Assembly (NCBI GenBank): GCA_023409835.1
Contig: JAEYQV010000131.1
Location: 1 to 46,289, forward strand
DNA: 46,289 nucleotides
Source of the DNA: Bacillota bacterium
GTDB taxonomy: Bacteria; Bacillota; Clostridia; Lachnospirales; Lachnospiraceae
Reading direction: 5' to 3'
Shown: piece after piece, positions 1-8,925 of the stretch
Layout of the letters: each line of letters starts with the position of its first letter
How positions within the stretch are numbered: the first letter of the stretch is position 1
Translations under genes and position numbers: made by a program
Notes under the pieces: model-generated
The model's input: only the letters and a program-made list of their open reading frames with translations
What the model was told of the DNA's origin: nothing
Database searches by the model: none

Positions 1-382
1 TCGTCATTCACACTTCTGCCGTATTTTATCTCAAGGCTTTGGTAAGCCATATCTATCTTTCTCTGTTTTTGTCTGATACTTCTCGGAATCCAGTCCATCT
101 TTCGGATCTGATCCAGAATCGCTCCGCGGATTCTTAGTGAGGCATAGGTTTCAAATTTAAAACCTTTATTATAGTCAAATTTATCAATTGCGTCAATTAA
201 GCCAAAGGTTCCGTAGCCGACCAAATCATCATATTCGACGTTATATCCCAGATACATGCTTAGTCGCCCGGCAACCAATTTAACTAAACCTGCATATTCA
301 ATTATGATTTTTTCCTGAAGTTCAGAAGTTCTCTTCCTGGAATACTCTTCCCAGAGCTTCTGTCTGTTTTCTGCGTTCATAC
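1..382 (-). CDS. sigD: Flagellar sigma factor SigD/FliA (sigma-28), N-terminal part only
   Basis: RNA polymerase sigma factor for late flagellar and motility genes. Translating the minus strand from the ATG at 382 gives about 127 residues before the window edge. They include the region 1.2/2 signatures of sigma-28: YDDLVGYGTFGLIDAID, then FKFETYASLRIRGAILDQIR and DWIPRS. The start is set by an AGGAGG four bases upstream. Regions 3 and 4 lie outside the window. It is the last gene of the fla/che cluster seen here, 91 bp after the 88-aa membrane protein gene, which is the B. subtilis position of sigD (after cheD). Its product would act on sigma-28-like sites such as the one before fliI. The identity is firm; only the 3' part is missing. 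Confidence 0.95.
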
Positions 383-473
383 TGCCTCCTGAAATTAATC
401 TTAATTCGGACAGGTTAAAGTGTAAAGCTTGAAATAAAATGTAAAAGGGTGCAACCCACTTGCAAGGTCATAC

Positions 474-740
474 TTATGCTTCGTTTTCATTGGTTTCTGC
501 TTTATCATCCACGGGTGCTTCCTCCCCGTTCTGTTCCTCATTTTCTCCCCTTTTTGCTCTTGGCATCGTTGCTTTCTTAAGGATTGCTTTTACAATGAGT
601 CCAATGATATAGAATAGTATCAGCACGAAAAGAAGACGTTTTAAGCTTGACAATAACTCTACCTTGTTAATAATGTCTAAAATACTGGTCACTGCTCCTG
701 CAATCAACATGATCAGTGCCGGAATATACTTCTCCTTCAT
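474..740 (-). CDS. Small conserved-position membrane protein, function unknown
   Basis: I do not recognise the family. The 88 residues contain two hydrophobic stretches (about residues 6-25 and 33-54) and then a strongly charged, Glu/Asp-rich C-terminal tail, so a two-pass membrane protein with a cytoplasmic or exposed acidic tail is likely. A GGGGGAA sequence five bases before the ATG supports translation. It sits between cheD and sigD, on the same strand and closely spaced, so it is probably co-transcribed. In B. subtilis a small membrane-anchored motility protein (SwrB) is encoded next to sigD, but I see no sequence similarity to it and do not claim homology. Confidence 0.75.
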   Translation of the reverse strand: MKEKYIPALIMLIAGAVTSILDIINKVELLSSLKRLLFVLILFYIIGLIVKAILKKATMPRAKRGENEEQNGEEAPVDDKAETNENEA

Positions 741-799
741 AATGTTCCCCCAAACTGCTGAAATCCAGCACCTATCCTGTTAGTCAAGGAAAGTGTAGT

Positions 800-1285
800 T
801 TATATGATCTTCCGTTCTTTCCCTACTGACTTGATCAACAGCTCTCCGGTTTCAGGGTAAAATTCTATGGTCCGACCGTAGTTCGATCCCGTATCTTCCG
901 CTAAAATACGGATTCCCAACTGACCAAGCTTTTGCTTGGTAGCCTCCACATTGCGTTCACCGATTCGCATCATTTCCGTGTTGTTGCTAAATGCGAACAT
1001 CTGAGCTCCACCGGCGATCTTAGCGATCAGAGCCTTCCTGTTCGCTCCCAGCTTAACCATCAGATAGATCAGATGATCTATTCCGGTATCGGCAAACTTA
1101 GCCTTATTCTCATTATTCAGTATCTTTGTACTGTCAGGCAGCATAATATGTACCAGTCCCGCAATCTTTGTACCGGGATCGTAGATTGCTATTCCCACAC
1201 ACGATCCTAAGCCCAAAGTTGTTATTACGTCCGGAGCAACACATACATTCATGTCTGCCATTCCGACCTTTATCATTTTGTTCAT
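800..1285 (-). CDS. cheD: Chemoreceptor glutamine deamidase CheD
   Basis: CheD deamidates glutamines on chemoreceptors and, in Bacillus-type systems, binds CheC and stimulates its CheY-P phosphatase activity. The 161 residues show the family hallmarks: TLGLGSCVGIAIYD with the catalytic Cys, GLVHIMLPDS with the catalytic His about 17 residues later, and the IAGGAQMF and GGRN-like (GERNV) segments. Length is normal. The ATG at 1285 follows a modest GGTG site; an internal ATG three codons on is possible. It lies 109 bp downstream of cheC, as in B. subtilis, where the two proteins work as a pair. Confidence 0.96.
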   Translation of the reverse strand: MNKMIKVGMADMNVCVAPDVITTLGLGSCVGIAIYDPGTKIAGLVHIMLPDSTKILNNENKAKFADTGIDHLIYLMVKLGANRKALIAKIAGGAQMFAFSNNTEMMRIGERNVEATKQKLGQLGIRILAEDTGSNYGRTIEFYPETGELLIKSVGKERKII

Positions 1286-1306
1286 TTATTCACCCTAATG
1301 TCCGTG

Positions 1307-1344
1307 CCTTGGCGGCGGATTTTGTTAGCGGTTGGCTGCCAAGG
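1307..1344. other. Intercistronic hairpin between cheC and cheD
   Basis: A 10-bp inverted repeat (CCTTGGCGGC and GCTGCCAAGG) with an 18-base loop fills much of the 109-bp cheC-cheD gap. The single imperfect pair is G-U when read from the plus strand and A-C from the minus strand. No U-tract follows on either strand, so it is not a classical terminator. RNA processing or a stability element is possible. Confidence 0.45.
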
Positions 1345-1394
1345 GCAGACAATCCGGTTGCCTCTATAAGACAAATGAGCAGCTTCTATACAGC

Positions 1395-2015
1395 CTATAA
1401 GCCCAGTGATGACAATATTGCTCCGTAAGAGTTAATGGTAGGTATCAGAATAAAGTAACCATTTACATCCCGAAGCTCGTCTCCGAATTCCGTCTCGATT
1501 AACAGCGCTTTATCTCCGATTTTACCAAATTCAATCGCCGGAACACTTAAGATAGCTCCTGCCATATCAATAGCCAGATATGGGATACTTGATACAATCA
1601 TGAGGTTGGTCAGGGAGGACAGCGATGATAGATATGCACCGGATATAATGTTGCCAATCTCGCTCATGGCCGATAATTCCATCTCACTAAACTCTTCCTC
1701 CTGATCATCGTCAGGCTTTCCCATCAGTATATTCACAAGATGTCTGGAGGCTTTTTTCTCCAGCATGAACATCATCATACCATCAATATTACCGCTTAGA
1801 GTAAATAATATCCCTACGACGATATTTTCCGCACCGCCAACAATGTCGGAGAGTTCCTTGAATTCCAAGAGCTCAACATTGGGAACCTTCATATCAATTT
1901 TAGAATTCAGCATCTGTGAGAGTGCCGTAGTAGCATTCCCTGCCCCGATATTTCCTATTTCTCTTAACACATCATACTGCATATTATCGATTTGGTTTAA
2001 GTCCAGCTTGGACAC
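1395..2015 (-). CDS. cheC: CheY-P phosphatase CheC
   Basis: CheC dephosphorylates CheY-P and is the partner of CheD in Bacillus-type chemotaxis adaptation. The 206-residue protein has the two pseudo-symmetric phosphatase motifs of the CheC/CheX/FliY family, REIGNIGAGNA near residue 19 and SEIGNIISGA near residue 117, each with the acidic and Asn residues used to attack the phospho-Asp. It has no C-terminal SpoA domain, which separates it from FliY. The start is a GTG at 2015, chosen because GGGAGGTG lies 7-8 bases upstream. It follows cheW by 24 bp on the same strand. Confidence 0.96.
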   Translation of the reverse strand: MSKLDLNQIDNMQYDVLREIGNIGAGNATTALSQMLNSKIDMKVPNVELLEFKELSDIVGGAENIVVGILFTLSGNIDGMMMFMLEKKASRHLVNILMGKPDDDQEEEFSEMELSAMSEIGNIISGAYLSSLSSLTNLMIVSSIPYLAIDMAGAILSVPAIEFGKIGDKALLIETEFGDELRDVNGYFILIPTINSYGAILSSLGL

Positions 2016-2039
2016 TCACAAACACCTCCCTAGTCAATT

Positions 2040-2495
2040 CTACTGGTTAGCCGCTTCCTTTTCCATAACAATACCCGGAATATTTAGCAGATTAATTAGC
2101 TCATTTTCATATTTGCCGACACCGATGCTGTAATTCGCTTTATCATCATATTCATCATAATTCATCATTTCTACGGCAGAATTCTCTATAGTAATGACTT
2201 CCTTCACCTCATCCACAATGATTCCGACCGGAGCAGCCTGCGGTTCAGGCTTTACAATTATAATTCGTGATACGGAGGTGAACTCATCCTTAGCCAGTCC
2301 GAATCTGCGGCGAAGGCTCATCACAGGAATCACTTCGCCCCTTAGATTAATGACACCCATAAAATAGGGCTGTGCTTTCGGAACCCTGGTAATGCTCTGC
2401 ATTACAATGATACTGTCTATGTATTTTATTTCAATACCGTACTGCTCCTGATCCAGATTGATTATGATATATTGCTTTGAATTTGCTGCTTCCAT
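2040..2495 (-). CDS. cheW: Chemotaxis coupling protein CheW
   Basis: CheW is the SH3-like scaffold that joins chemoreceptors to the P5 domain of CheA. The 151 residues form one CheW domain. IINLDQEQYGIEI is the first strand, RVPKAQPYFMGVINLRGEV is the characteristic segment with the conserved Asn-Leu-Arg-Gly, and IIVDEVKEVITI lies near the end. The ribosome site is weak (AAAGG about 12 bases before the ATG). The gene is separated from cheA by a 149-bp gap, unusually long for this part of the operon. Confidence 0.96.
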   Translation of the reverse strand: MEAANSKQYIIINLDQEQYGIEIKYIDSIIVMQSITRVPKAQPYFMGVINLRGEVIPVMSLRRRFGLAKDEFTSVSRIIIVKPEPQAAPVGIIVDEVKEVITIENSAVEMMNYDEYDDKANYSIGVGKYENELINLLNIPGIVMEKEAANQ

Positions 2496-2644
2496 AATAT
2501 TACCATGCCTTTCTATTTAACCTGCAGAGTAAGCTTAAAACCTTCTCCTACTCCGCCGGCATAATATTTGCAGAGTGAATTTCAAACAAGACATTGATGC
2601 TTCGTACTGTGAAGCCGTCACCGGCGCAACGATACCTTATCCGT

Positions 2645-4732
2645 TTATACAAGGGAATTAACATCCAGGATCAGGGAAACTTCTCCGTTACCTAGAATGG
2701 TTGCACCGCTGATGATTTTGTGGTTCTTAATATACTTTCCGATGGACCTGATTACGCTTTCCTGCTGTCCCATCAGTTCATCGACGACCATACCGGCCAA
2801 TCGTTCACCCTTCTTTACAATAACCACCAGAAGGCTGTCCGGTTCTATCTCACTCTTCTCACATTCAAGAATATTCTTCAATCTCACAATAGGAATTACA
2901 GTGCCTCTCAGGTTAATTACCTCCTTGCCCTGGATTGCCTTAATCTCCTTACTGGGGATATTCTCAACCGTCTGAATATTACCAAGAGGAAGTGCATATT
3001 TCTCACCACCGATAATTACCATCAGGGTCTGAATAATTGCCAGGGTCAACGGAAGTCTTATAATGAAGTTGGAGCCTTCTCCAAGCTTTGTCTTAGCTTC
3101 GATCTCGCCGCCTAAAGCTTCAATCTTAGTTTTCACCACGTCCAGACCGACACCTCTGCCTGACACATCGGATACCTTCTCCGAGGTGGAGAAGCCTGGC
3201 TGGAATAAGATATCGATGATGTCCTTATCCGCCATCCTGCTTGCCTGGTCTTCTGTAATAACACCTCGATCAATTGCCTTCTTCTTCACCTTCTCAACAT
3301 TAATTCCGTTGCCGTCATCCCTTACTTCAATCACGACATTATTACCATCCTGATAGGCATCCAGGAAGATTGATCCCGAGGGATTTTTGCCCCGCTTCTG
3401 TCTCTCTTCGTTTGTTTCCAGACCATGGTCAGCTGCATTACGAAGCAGATGCATCAACGGATCCCCGATCTCGTCAATAACCGTACGGTCAAGCTCTGTC
3501 TCTTCACCGGTCATATATAATTCCATATTTTTATTTAAGCTCTTGGATAAATCACGTATCATTCTCGGGAAACGGTTCAGAACACTCTCAATCGGAACCA
3601 TTCTGACCTTCATAACGGATTCATGAAGATTGGTCGTTACCCTCTCCAGGTATTCCATCTGCTCACCAAAGCCGTTATCCATCTGAAGCTTGGAGGTACT
3701 GCTGATGGAGACCAGACTGTTTTTCGCAATAATCAGCTCACTTACCAGATTCATCAGAACATCCAATTTATCAATATCGACACGGACGGAACGGTTTGCA
3801 ACCGGCTTCGCAGCTTGTTTAGCAGCAGGCGCATTTCCTGCCTTAAGAGAATTCGTATCCTTAACAACCTTCGGTTGAGTCTGGATTATCTCTTCCTGCT
3901 TCAGCGCAGCCGAATATGTGGCAAGATCCTCCTCTGTCAGATTGACAATATCGGCTACCACTTCCTTGACCTCTGATACATTTGATGCTATCTTTGCTAA
4001 TTTTTCAGGGCTTTCCTTTGTGATGATAAAAGCAGAATAATCAAAATCATACTTCTCATCTTCAAGATCCTGAGCACTCGGACTAAGCTTAATAATCTCT
4101 CCGAATTCCTCCAGAGTACGGTTAACCATAAAGGCTCGTGCTCCCTTTAATACACAGTATTCCTGTATGTACACGGTCAGGCCGATCACATTAAGCCCGA
4201 GCTGTCCTGCCTTTGTTATTGCTTTCTTTTCATGCTCCTCCAGCTTCAGGCTCTTAAATTTCATTTTATCATTCTCAGCCTGTACCACGGCTGTTGCTGC
4301 CTCATTGCTTTCCTTCGGTGCCGTAGGTGCAGGGGCACTCTTTCCAAGTCCGCTATTCAGGATCTCATTCAGTCTCGTTATGATATCCTCATAGTCCTCC
4401 GTACCTTCATTTGCGTCTGTCTGAATATTGCTTAAATAGGTTTCCAGTGCATCCAGACCCTTAAACAGCACATCCACAAGATCTGAGTTAACCTTCATCT
4501 TACCATTACGAATCTCGGAGAATACGTTCTCCATATCATGAGTAAGGCGCTGCATCCTCTTATAACCCATCGTACCGGACATTCCCTTTAGGGAATGGGC
4601 AGCTCGGAAGATCTCATTGATAGTTCCCTCGTTCTCCGGCTCTTTCTCAAGAACCAGTAGATGCTCATTCAAGCTCTGCAGATGTTCCTTAGTTTCTTCG
4701 ATAAATATTTCCAGATATTGACTTACATCCAT
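2645..4732 (-). CDS. cheA: Chemotaxis histidine kinase CheA
   Basis: Histidine kinase that passes phosphate from receptors to CheY and CheB. The 695 residues give the full architecture. P1 Hpt domain has RAAHSLKGMSG (His46). P2 is a CheY/CheB-binding domain around 170-270, bordered by Ala/Pro-rich linkers. The P3 dimerisation helix is VRVDIDKLDVLMNLVSELI. The P4 ATPase carries RNAADHGLE, DDGNGI and GRGVGLDVV, and P5 is a CheW-like domain at the C terminus. The ATG at 4732 overlaps the cheB stop as TAATG and has GGGG eight bases upstream; a GTG three codons earlier is the longer alternative but is badly placed for that site. The overlap suggests coupled translation with cheB. Confidence 0.97.
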   Translation of the reverse strand: MDVSQYLEIFIEETKEHLQSLNEHLLVLEKEPENEGTINEIFRAAHSLKGMSGTMGYKRMQRLTHDMENVFSEIRNGKMKVNSDLVDVLFKGLDALETYLSNIQTDANEGTEDYEDIITRLNEILNSGLGKSAPAPTAPKESNEAATAVVQAENDKMKFKSLKLEEHEKKAITKAGQLGLNVIGLTVYIQEYCVLKGARAFMVNRTLEEFGEIIKLSPSAQDLEDEKYDFDYSAFIITKESPEKLAKIASNVSEVKEVVADIVNLTEEDLATYSAALKQEEIIQTQPKVVKDTNSLKAGNAPAAKQAAKPVANRSVRVDIDKLDVLMNLVSELIIAKNSLVSISSTSKLQMDNGFGEQMEYLERVTTNLHESVMKVRMVPIESVLNRFPRMIRDLSKSLNKNMELYMTGEETELDRTVIDEIGDPLMHLLRNAADHGLETNEERQKRGKNPSGSIFLDAYQDGNNVVIEVRDDGNGINVEKVKKKAIDRGVITEDQASRMADKDIIDILFQPGFSTSEKVSDVSGRGVGLDVVKTKIEALGGEIEAKTKLGEGSNFIIRLPLTLAIIQTLMVIIGGEKYALPLGNIQTVENIPSKEIKAIQGKEVINLRGTVIPIVRLKNILECEKSEIEPDSLLVVIVKKGERLAGMVVDELMGQQESVIRSIGKYIKNHKIISGATILGNGEVSLILDVNSLV

Positions 4733-5829
4733 TATTTGCACCCCACATTCTTTATGATTGCATCAGAAACCTTATTCAGAGCTACTACCTCATTCACAAG
4801 ACCCGATTCTGCTATCACCTTTGGCATTCCGTAAACAATGCTGGTCTCTTCGTTCTGCGCTATCACATAAATATTATTCGTGTTACTTAAGCTTGTAATT
4901 CCCTGCGTTCCATCTCCACCCATTCCGGTAAGGATAACACAGGTGATCTGACTAAAATCTGAATTCATCAGAGACTCATACATAATATCAGCACAAGGCA
5001 GGAGTCCGTGCCGTGGTGCCTCCTTTACTACCGTTAGCTGATATTGACCGTCTGCCATGCGAACAACCTTCATATGGTGACCGCCCTTCGCCAGATAAGC
5101 CGTCCCTCTTTTCAGGATTTCACCATCCTCAGCTTCTTTTACCCGAATCTTACTGAGATCATTGAGACGATCCGCCAGGGACTTGGTAAAGCCCTCCGGC
5201 ATATGCTGGACAATTAATATACTGGCATCCAGATTCTCCGGTAGATTAGGTATTACGGAATGAAGTGCTTTGGGTCCTCCGGTAGAACAGGCGATGGCTA
5301 CCAGTTTACCTGCATCCTGTTCGGAGGATATCATTCTTCTTCTGTGAGAAGCTATGGCCGGCTTGTCCGTTTCCTTCTCCGTCCTTCTCTCCTGCTCCGT
5401 TAGTACTGACTTTGATCTATCCTTTAATTTTGTTGCATACGCAAGAGCCTCCAGGATTCGGTAGGAAAACTTATTGTTTTTCACTTCTTCAAAGCTTTCC
5501 GGTTTGGTTACGAAGTCAAATGCCCCAAGCTCAAGAGCGAGAATGGTTTCCTTCGCATCCTTCTTGGCTATTGTACTGACAATGATTACAGTAGCTTTGA
5601 TTTCCCTCTTCTTCAGCTCATCCAGAAGTTCCAAACCGTTCATTCTCGGCATATTGATGTCGAGCAGAACCGCATCGATTTCCTTTGCTTTGCTTTGTAA
5701 AATGTTCAAGGCATCGAGTCCGTTACCGGCAATACCATACACCTCAAACCTTCCGTCACTTTCTATTATATCAGAGAGAACCCTTCTCATAAGTGCAGAG
5801 TCATCTATAACTAAAACTTTTTTCTTCAT
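4732..5829 (-). CDS. cheB: Chemoreceptor methylesterase / response regulator CheB
   Basis: CheB removes methyl groups from (and can deamidate) chemoreceptors when phosphorylated by CheA. Residues 1-120 are a receiver domain with Asp9-Asp10, phospho-acceptor Asp57 (VLLDINMPRMNG) and the FVTKPE lysine. After a charged linker comes the esterase domain with the catalytic Ser in ACSTGGPKAL, His in VQHMPEGFT and Asp in GMGGDGT. At 365 residues it is full length. It shares one base with the cheA start. No cheR methyltransferase gene is present in the window, so that partner must be encoded elsewhere. Confidence 0.97.
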   Translation of the reverse strand: MKKKVLVIDDSALMRRVLSDIIESDGRFEVYGIAGNGLDALNILQSKAKEIDAVLLDINMPRMNGLELLDELKKREIKATVIIVSTIAKKDAKETILALELGAFDFVTKPESFEEVKNNKFSYRILEALAYATKLKDRSKSVLTEQERRTEKETDKPAIASHRRRMISSEQDAGKLVAIACSTGGPKALHSVIPNLPENLDASILIVQHMPEGFTKSLADRLNDLSKIRVKEAEDGEILKRGTAYLAKGGHHMKVVRMADGQYQLTVVKEAPRHGLLPCADIMYESLMNSDFSQITCVILTGMGGDGTQGITSLSNTNNIYVIAQNEETSIVYGMPKVIAESGLVNEVVALNKVSDAIIKNVGCK

Positions 5830-5879
5830 TTCGATCTTGCCTCTCTAATTTTGATAGTAATATTTCAAGGATAAGCTTA

Positions 5880-6638
5880 CTACTTATCATTTCTTCTTCT
5901 TCGACGGTCCTGTTCGAATATATACTTAATCAGGTCTTCCCTGTCCGTTTTCCCAATGTCGTAGAATTCGGCTCTGTGTTCATACTTACCATTACGATTT
6001 TCCATTTTACCGGAGATTATAATTTCAGCACCGATCACCAGCCTTTTCAATTCATTCCCTCGTATAAAGTCAAGCTTAATTCTTACTCTGTCACCTCTAT
6101 TCAGGGGCTCATCCGAGTTAAAACGGGCACCGCCTCCGGAGAGGTCTGTGATGGAGCCCTTCCGCCATATCTGATTCAGCTGGCTTAACCGTCTTCTAAG
6201 ATCAGCCTTTTCTTCCGCATTTATGAACTTATTCGTAGCCAGTCTATTCTCCAGCTGTAACTCCTCTTGTGTAATCGGACGGTATTCTATCTCATGAATA
6301 CATTCCAATCGATAGTACTGCCTTCTTTGTATTTTCTCTAAGGCAGTAGAAATCTTCACCGAAGCAATCAAGGTGTTATTTTCCCGGTAAATAGCCGACA
6401 TAACACAATCACATTGATAAAGTCCCTTAGATGAATAGAAATAAAGCCTGTAGCTCTTTCCCTGTTCCAGCATATGTACTAAACCGTTTCCGTAGGGCAT
6501 TGCGATGCTAATTGTATTCTCATCATAAATATCCAGCAGCTGGCTTACATAGGTTTTAGAAGACTTAATCAGTCCCCCGTTAAAGTCCAGCGGCTTTACA
6601 TCAATCTTATCCCCGACAGTTATAACATCGCTTAGCAT
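5880..6638 (-). CDS. PilZ-domain c-di-GMP receptor, YcgR/YpfB-like flagellar brake
   Basis: Two-domain cytoplasmic protein of 252 residues. The N-terminal half (about 1-100) looks like a YcgR-N-type beta domain. It is followed by RRQYYRLE near residues 105-112, matching the RxxxR signature of PilZ, and later DLSGGGARF (about 165), matching the [D/N]xSxxG signature, so c-di-GMP binding is expected. A helical, Arg-rich segment forms the C terminus, and a charged insertion separates the two motifs. YcgR-type proteins slow flagellar rotation when c-di-GMP is bound. The gene lies between flhG and cheB, in the core of the motility operon. That family role is known elsewhere; here it is inferred. 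Confidence 0.88.
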   Translation of the reverse strand: MLSDVITVGDKIDVKPLDFNGGLIKSSKTYVSQLLDIYDENTISIAMPYGNGLVHMLEQGKSYRLYFYSSKGLYQCDCVMSAIYRENNTLIASVKISTALEKIQRRQYYRLECIHEIEYRPITQEELQLENRLATNKFINAEEKADLRRRLSQLNQIWRKGSITDLSGGGARFNSDEPLNRGDRVRIKLDFIRGNELKRLVIGAEIIISGKMENRNGKYEHRAEFYDIGKTDREDLIKYIFEQDRRRRRNDK

Positions 6639-6705
6639 AGAATTCCTCCCGTATTTCCTGTCTGTTGCTTAAAATTCAACCTGTTGTCTCTTCGTTCTGT
6701 GCCTT

Positions 6706-7590
6706 TTATTTTTTTATTCTGGATTTCAATAAATTAGTAAAGAGCTGTGCAATTCCCTTCTTTTCCGGAACACTATCCGGTTCATATTCACATATAGTAT
6801 TAGCAAAGCTGCCGATGGCTTTGGCAAAATGTGAATTCGGATATAGCAGGATAGCCGGCTTCTGCCGCATGACTGCCCGGGATACATTACCATCCTGTGG
6901 GATAGCCCCAAGATACTCCAGCTTCAGGTTTAAGAACTTATTCACTACCAGACTTAATTTGTCATACAGCTCCTTCCCCTCCTCATAGGTATCGATCCGG
7001 TTAGCCACGGTCTTGATTACAGTCCCCTGGACTGAAAAAGCCGTCTTCCGGTTCAGGGTTTTTAAGAGTGCATATGCATCCGTAATGGAGGTTGGCTCCG
7101 GTGTGGCTATTAATAATACCTCGGAGCTGGCGGCTACGAACTCTAAAACAGAATCCGCAATACCCGCGCCTGTATCAATGATGATGATATCTGCCCTTTC
7201 ATCCAGCTCCACCAGCTTCTGGATCAGATAAACGATCTGGTCCCTGGTAAGGCTCGTCAGCTCCTGAATGCCTGAGCCTCCGGAGATGAAGCCGATGTTC
7301 TCAGGTCCCTGGGTGATGATATCCGTCAGACTCTTCCCTCGAAACATCAAGTCGGCAAGATTGTACTGCGGACGTATCCCCAGCATAACTTCTATATTTG
7401 CAAGACCGAAATCAGCATCCAGTATGATAACTCTTTTCCCGAGTTTGCTTAGTGCAATGGCCAGATTTACAGATATACTGGATTTTCCAACCCCTCCCTT
7501 ACCGCTGGTAACCGTAATGACTCTGGCTATTCTTCTGGGAATGATCTGTTGCTGCTGCACCATTTTTCTGAGTTTTTCTGCCTGATCCAT
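6706..7590 (-). CDS. flhG: Flagellar number regulator FlhG (MinD/ParA-type ATPase, YlxH)
   Basis: MinD-like ATPase that works with FlhF to set the number and placement of flagella. The 294 residues begin with a short helix and a QQQQ run, then the deviant P-loop SGKGGVGKSS (about residue 30). VIILDADFGLANIEVMLG follows, then IIIDTGAGI as the switch region. A basic C terminus (LLKSRIKK) could contact the membrane. The ATG at 7590 is preferred to one seven codons upstream because TGGAG lies about eight bases before it. The gene follows flhF after a 123-bp gap containing a hairpin. Confidence 0.95.
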   Translation of the reverse strand: MDQAEKLRKMVQQQQIIPRRIARVITVTSGKGGVGKSSISVNLAIALSKLGKRVIILDADFGLANIEVMLGIRPQYNLADLMFRGKSLTDIITQGPENIGFISGGSGIQELTSLTRDQIVYLIQKLVELDERADIIIIDTGAGIADSVLEFVAASSEVLLIATPEPTSITDAYALLKTLNRKTAFSVQGTVIKTVANRIDTYEEGKELYDKLSLVVNKFLNLKLEYLGAIPQDGNVSRAVMRQKPAILLYPNSHFAKAIGSFANTICEYEPDSVPEKKGIAQLFTNLLKSRIKK

Positions 7591-7666
7591 ACATAATCTC
7601 CATTCTGCCATGTCAGGTTGAATCGATTAATTTTTCAACCGCTTCAATGACATTTTCTCCTAGTCA

Positions 7667-7685
7667 CTGTCTGCATAGCAGACAG
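7667..7685. other. Perfect intercistronic hairpin between flhF and flhG
   Basis: CTGTCTGC and GCAGACAG form a perfect 8-bp stem around an ATA triloop. A second 7-bp inverted repeat (GGTTGAA/TTCAACC) lies at 7616-7640. No U-tract follows on the minus strand, so this is not a standard terminator. It may mark RNA processing or pausing in the 123-bp gap. Confidence 0.45.
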
Positions 7686-7713
7686 CTTTGTTGTAACGAA
7701 GACAAGGCCTATC

Positions 7714-8925
7714 TTATACCTGGCCCCTTAATAGCTGCTTTGCGATGCTCTGAGCATCGATTCTGGTGATATCGTCCGGTACATTCTGTCCAAAGGTGGC
7801 ATAGGATAACGGTGCTTCCGTCAGCATACGGATATTAAACAGATTACCGATACAGCTAGTTTCATCCAGCTTAGTAAAAATCAGACTATAATTCACTATT
7901 TCGGAATAAGCTTCCGTAATCTTAATCAAATCCCGGTATTTGGTCGTAGCACTGAGAACAAGATAGGTTTCCCGTTCATCCTCGGGAATGGAATTGATCA
8001 GCAGCTCAATATCATCTCTTTGTTCCTTGTTCCTGTGGGAGCGTCCTGCGGTGTCCACAAAAACAATGTCATAATCAGCAAATTCCTCCTTCGCCTGCTT
8101 CACCTCTTCCGCTGAATAGATGACCTTTAAGGGAATTCCAAGAATATTGGCATAGGTACGCAGCTGCTCGACTGCGGCAATCCGGTAGGTATCTGCTGTC
8201 AGGAATGCAACCTTCGCCTTCTCCTCTACCTTAAATTTCGATGCGATCTTGGCGATTGTGGTAGTTTTCCCTACACCGGTCGGACCAATGACAAAGATGA
8301 ACTTCGGACGTTTTCCCGCGATTTCTATGGTCTTCGGCTGTCCCAGCTTTAATATGATTTTCTGGTATACACTGGCAAGGATGATATCCATGGAGGAATC
8401 CTTCTTCAGGGTCCCTTCGATCTCCGTTATGATCTGGTTAGCAAACTTCTCATCCACCTCATTCGAAACCAGCTGATTATAGATCAATTGGATGCAGGCA
8501 AGGTTTTTATTTGCCAGAGCAGCCTTCTCCTCCTGCTTTGTCTGGGTTTCCTTTTCAATCATCTGCTTTTCGAGTAGATTCTGCAGATTGTTCAGCTTCT
8601 GTTCAATTGCGGAAGGTTCCTTTGGCTCTTCGGCTTTCGCTTTAAGCTCCGGGTAGGAACTATCATCATCGTAGATGATATCCGAAAGCATCGGCTTCTT
8701 TGGTGGAATCGGAGCCGGTGCTGGCGTCTTCGGCTTGTCATTCTTATAGGTAATATTATCGTCCACCGCTGCGGTAATCTCTACCAGAGGTTTACGGAAC
8801 AGTTTATAAATCCCCTTCGGTGATATGGTTTTGATGTTCATGACAATAGCATCCTTACCAAGTTCCCCCTTGGCAAGCATGATTGCTTCTGTTTCCGTAT
8901 TTGCTTGAAACTTCTTAATAATCAT
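7714..8925 (-). CDS. flhF: Flagellar biosynthesis SRP-type GTPase FlhF
   Basis: SRP-family GTPase that directs flagellar assembly to its site. The 403 residues comprise an N-terminal basic region (about 1-60), a Pro/Lys/Glu-rich linker (65-130), a helical N domain, and the G domain with GPTGVGKTTTIAKIA, DTAGRSHRN and the guanine-specificity motif TKLDE. All nucleotide-binding motifs are intact. The ATG follows the flhA stop directly (TAAATG, no gap), so translation is probably coupled. FlhG, encoded next, is the known activator of FlhF GTPase activity. Confidence 0.96.
   Translation of the reverse strand: MIIKKFQANTETEAIMLAKGELGKDAIVMNIKTISPKGIYKLFRKPLVEITAAVDDNITYKNDKPKTPAPAPIPPKKPMLSDIIYDDDSSYPELKAKAEEPKEPSAIEQKLNNLQNLLEKQMIEKETQTKQEEKAALANKNLACIQLIYNQLVSNEVDEKFANQIITEIEGTLKKDSSMDIILASVYQKIILKLGQPKTIEIAGKRPKFIFVIGPTGVGKTTTIAKIASKFKVEEKAKVAFLTADTYRIAAVEQLRTYANILGIPLKVIYSAEEVKQAKEEFADYDIVFVDTAGRSHRNKEQRDDIELLINSIPEDERETYLVLSATTKYRDLIKITEAYSEIVNYSLIFTKLDETSCIGNLFNIRMLTEAPLSYATFGQNVPDDITRIDAQSIAKQLLRGQV

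Noticed and set aside
383..473. Promoter directly before sigD
   Set aside because: TTTACA-like and TAAGAT-like sequences occur on the minus strand, but the match and spacing are too uncertain to list.
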